Positions 5,898 through 6,817 of a DNA stretch of 6,817 nt are shown here, piece by piece. The stretch is taken from the NCBI GenBank assembly GCA_015487455.1, contig WFPR01000207.1:1-6817 (forward strand), given 5' to 3'. This DNA is from Candidatus Bipolaricaulota bacterium. Lineage in GTDB: Bacteria > Bipolaricaulota > Bipolaricaulia > RBG-16-55-9. The first letter of the stretch is position 1. Each line of letters begins with the position of its first letter. A program made the position numbers and the translations under genes. Under the pieces are notes generated by a model that saw nothing but the letters and a program-made list of their open reading frames with translations, was not told where the DNA came from and ran no database searches.

Positions 5898-5920
5898 GGG
5901 CAAGGCCCACGTCGCGCCTA

Positions 5921-5949
5921 GGGCTAGGGGTGGAGTTGGGCGGGTTGGG
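5921..5949 (+). other. Potential G-quadruplex directly after the gdh stop
   Basis: Five G-tracts lie on the plus strand (5921-5923, 5927-5930, 5938-5940, 5942-5944, 5947-5949), separated by loops of 3, 7, 1 and 2 nt. This meets the usual G3+N1-7 pattern. The G-rich strand is the template for the leftward genes, and the tract abuts the glutamate dehydrogenase stop codon (5952-5950). It could pause polymerase or act in termination, but such matches also arise by chance in GC-rich DNA. No clear intrinsic terminator is seen in the 111-nt gap at 5839-5949. Confidence 0.4.
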
Positions 5950-6810
5950 TCAGGCGTACAGCCCGCGGAGGCGGGCGGCCTCCGCGACCCGGCGGATGGC
6001 CACCATGTAGGCCGCGGTCCGCAGGTCGACGCCTTCGCGCTCGTGCTCCGCCCAGACCCGCCGGAACGCGCGATCCATGAACGCCTTCAGGCGCTGGTCG
6101 ACCTCCTCGGCGCTCCAGAACCAGAACGCCCGGTCCTGGACCCACTCGAAGTAGCTGACGGTCACGCCCCCGGCGTTGGCCAGGATGTCGGGGACAACGG
6201 GGATGCCGCGCTCGTGCAAGATTTCATCGGCCGCCATGGTCGTCGGGCCGTTGGCCAGCTCGATGACCGCCTTGGCCCGGATGCGCGGGGCGTTCCCCTC
6301 GTGGAGGACGTTCTCCAGCGCCGCGGGGATGAGCAGGTCGCACTCCAGCTCCAGCAGCTCCTCGTTGGTGATCTGATCGCTGCCGGGGAAGCCGACCACC
6401 GAGCCCGCCTCGCGCTTGTGGGCCTTGACGGCGCGCGGGTCGAGCCCGTTCGGGTTGTAGATCCCGCCCTTGGAGTCGCTGACGGCGATGACCTTGGCCC
6501 CGGCGTCGAACAGGTTCTCGGCGATCACGGACCCGGCGTTCCCGAAGCCCTGGATCGCGACCCGCGCCCCCTCAACCCGCAGGTCGAGGTGCTCGAGCAC
6601 CTGGAGGGCGACGAAGAAGCCGCCGCGGCCGGTGGCCGTGTCCCGCCCCTCGGAGCCCCCCAGCACCTTGGGCTTGCCGGTCACCAGCCCCGGCATGAAC
6701 TGCGCGTTGTGGTGCATGCTGATCGTGTCGACGATCCAGGCCATCTCCCGCTCGCCCGTGTAGACGTCGGGCGAGCGGGAGATGGCCTGGATCGTCGACA
6801 CGATCAGCAT
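5950..6810 (-). CDS. gdhA: Glutamate dehydrogenase, N-terminal part missing
   Basis: The C-terminal part of a hexameric-type glutamate dehydrogenase, which interconverts glutamate with 2-oxoglutarate and ammonia using NAD(P). The genuine sequence begins near PDVYTGEREMAWIVDTISMH (minus strand, from about 6771). It continues through VTGKP and GRDTATGRGG to the Rossmann dinucleotide motif GFGNAG in VAIQGFGNAGSVIAENL. Later come AVSDSKGGIYNPNG, DLLIPAALENV, ELANGPTTMAADEIL, and the C-terminal NAGGVTVSYFEWVQ. About 272 genuine residues are present, against roughly 410-430 for the family. The substrate-binding N-terminal domain, including the catalytic lysines, is mostly absent. The first 14 residues of the open frame (from ATG 6810) are not enzyme sequence; they come from the inverted repeat at the window end. 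Hence 6810 is not a real start. The lipoprotein operon follows after 111 nt. Confidence 0.9.
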   Translation of the reverse strand: MLIVSTIQAISRSPDVYTGEREMAWIVDTISMHHNAQFMPGLVTGKPKVLGGSEGRDTATGRGGFFVALQVLEHLDLRVEGARVAIQGFGNAGSVIAENLFDAGAKVIAVSDSKGGIYNPNGLDPRAVKAHKREAGSVVGFPGSDQITNEELLELECDLLIPAALENVLHEGNAPRIRAKAVIELANGPTTMAADEILHERGIPVVPDILANAGGVTVSYFEWVQDRAFWFWSAEEVDQRLKAFMDRAFRRVWAEHEREGVDLRTAAYMVAIRRVAEAARLRGLYA

Positions 6811-6817
6811 GCACCAC
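6709..6817. repeat. Perfect 50-bp inverted repeat with 9-nt loop, probable fold-back artefact
   Basis: The left arm (6709-6758) and right arm (6768-6817) are exact reverse complements over 50 bp, with loop TGTAGACGT (6759-6767). The left arm encodes conserved glutamate dehydrogenase residues (about TGEREMAWIVDTISMHH). The right arm lies where the preceding part of the enzyme should be and encodes nothing like it. Identity holds to the last base of the window, so the true arm may be longer. This is the signature of a palindromic chimera from template switching during amplification or library making, or of an assembly fold-back at a contig end. A real inverted duplication is less likely. Confidence 0.9.

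Noticed and set aside
5839..5910. Start of the FN3 lipoprotein at ATG 5910
   Set aside because: It would place 24 residues before a normal signal peptide and read through the consensus ribosome-binding site at 5850-5858.
6768..6810. ATG 6810 as the genuine glutamate dehydrogenase start
   Set aside because: The first 14 residues derive from the right arm of the inverted repeat, and the enzyme lacks its N-terminal domain.
6709..6817. Transposon end, attachment site or hairpin telomere
   Set aside because: The arm sequence is ordinary conserved glutamate dehydrogenase coding DNA, with no transposase, target duplication or telomere-resolvase gene in view.

Overview
The window is a GC-rich stretch (clearly above 60% by eye, not counted) that looks bacterial. 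Two proteins have lipobox signal peptides, two genes have clear Shine-Dalgarno sites, and one gene is a YycJ/WalJ-type metallo-beta-lactamase-fold protein, a family best known from bacteria. The left edge carries the end of an ATP-dependent DNA ligase of the archaeal/actinobacterial type, so the host is one of the high-GC lineages with such an enzyme. I cannot name the phylum. Nothing points to a phage, plasmid, CRISPR array or insertion sequence.

Layout, left to right. (1) 1-396, plus strand: C-terminal 131 residues of the DNA ligase, cut by the window edge. (2) 397-448: a short gap between convergent genes, filled with CTTCACTT-type direct repeats. (3) Five genes on the minus strand, given in transcription order. 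The first is a glutamate dehydrogenase missing its N-terminal part (right edge down to 5950). Next is a lipoprotein with Ig/FN3-like domains (5838-4351), then a subtilisin-like lipoprotein protease (4344-2155), a YycJ-like MBL-fold protein (2121-1321), and a membrane-anchored dihaem cytochrome c (1219-449).

The two lipoprotein genes are 6 nt apart. The protease ribosome-binding site lies inside the end of the upstream gene, so they are probably co-translated and work together at the cell surface. The MBL gene follows after 33 nt and may share the transcript. The cytochrome gene has a 101-nt leader region with its own promoter-like sequence and a strong hairpin. That promoter-like region shares an 11-mer with the one ahead of the lipoprotein pair. 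A surface protease beside glutamate dehydrogenase would suit growth on proteins or amino acids, but that link is inference from proximity only.

The most striking feature is at the right end. A perfect 50-bp inverted repeat with a 9-nt loop (6709-6817) replaces the expected upstream glutamate dehydrogenase sequence and runs to the last base. I read it as a fold-back (palindromic) chimera at a contig end rather than a biological element. The rest of the window is fairly ordinary housekeeping and surface-protein content, and I found no convincing undescribed system.
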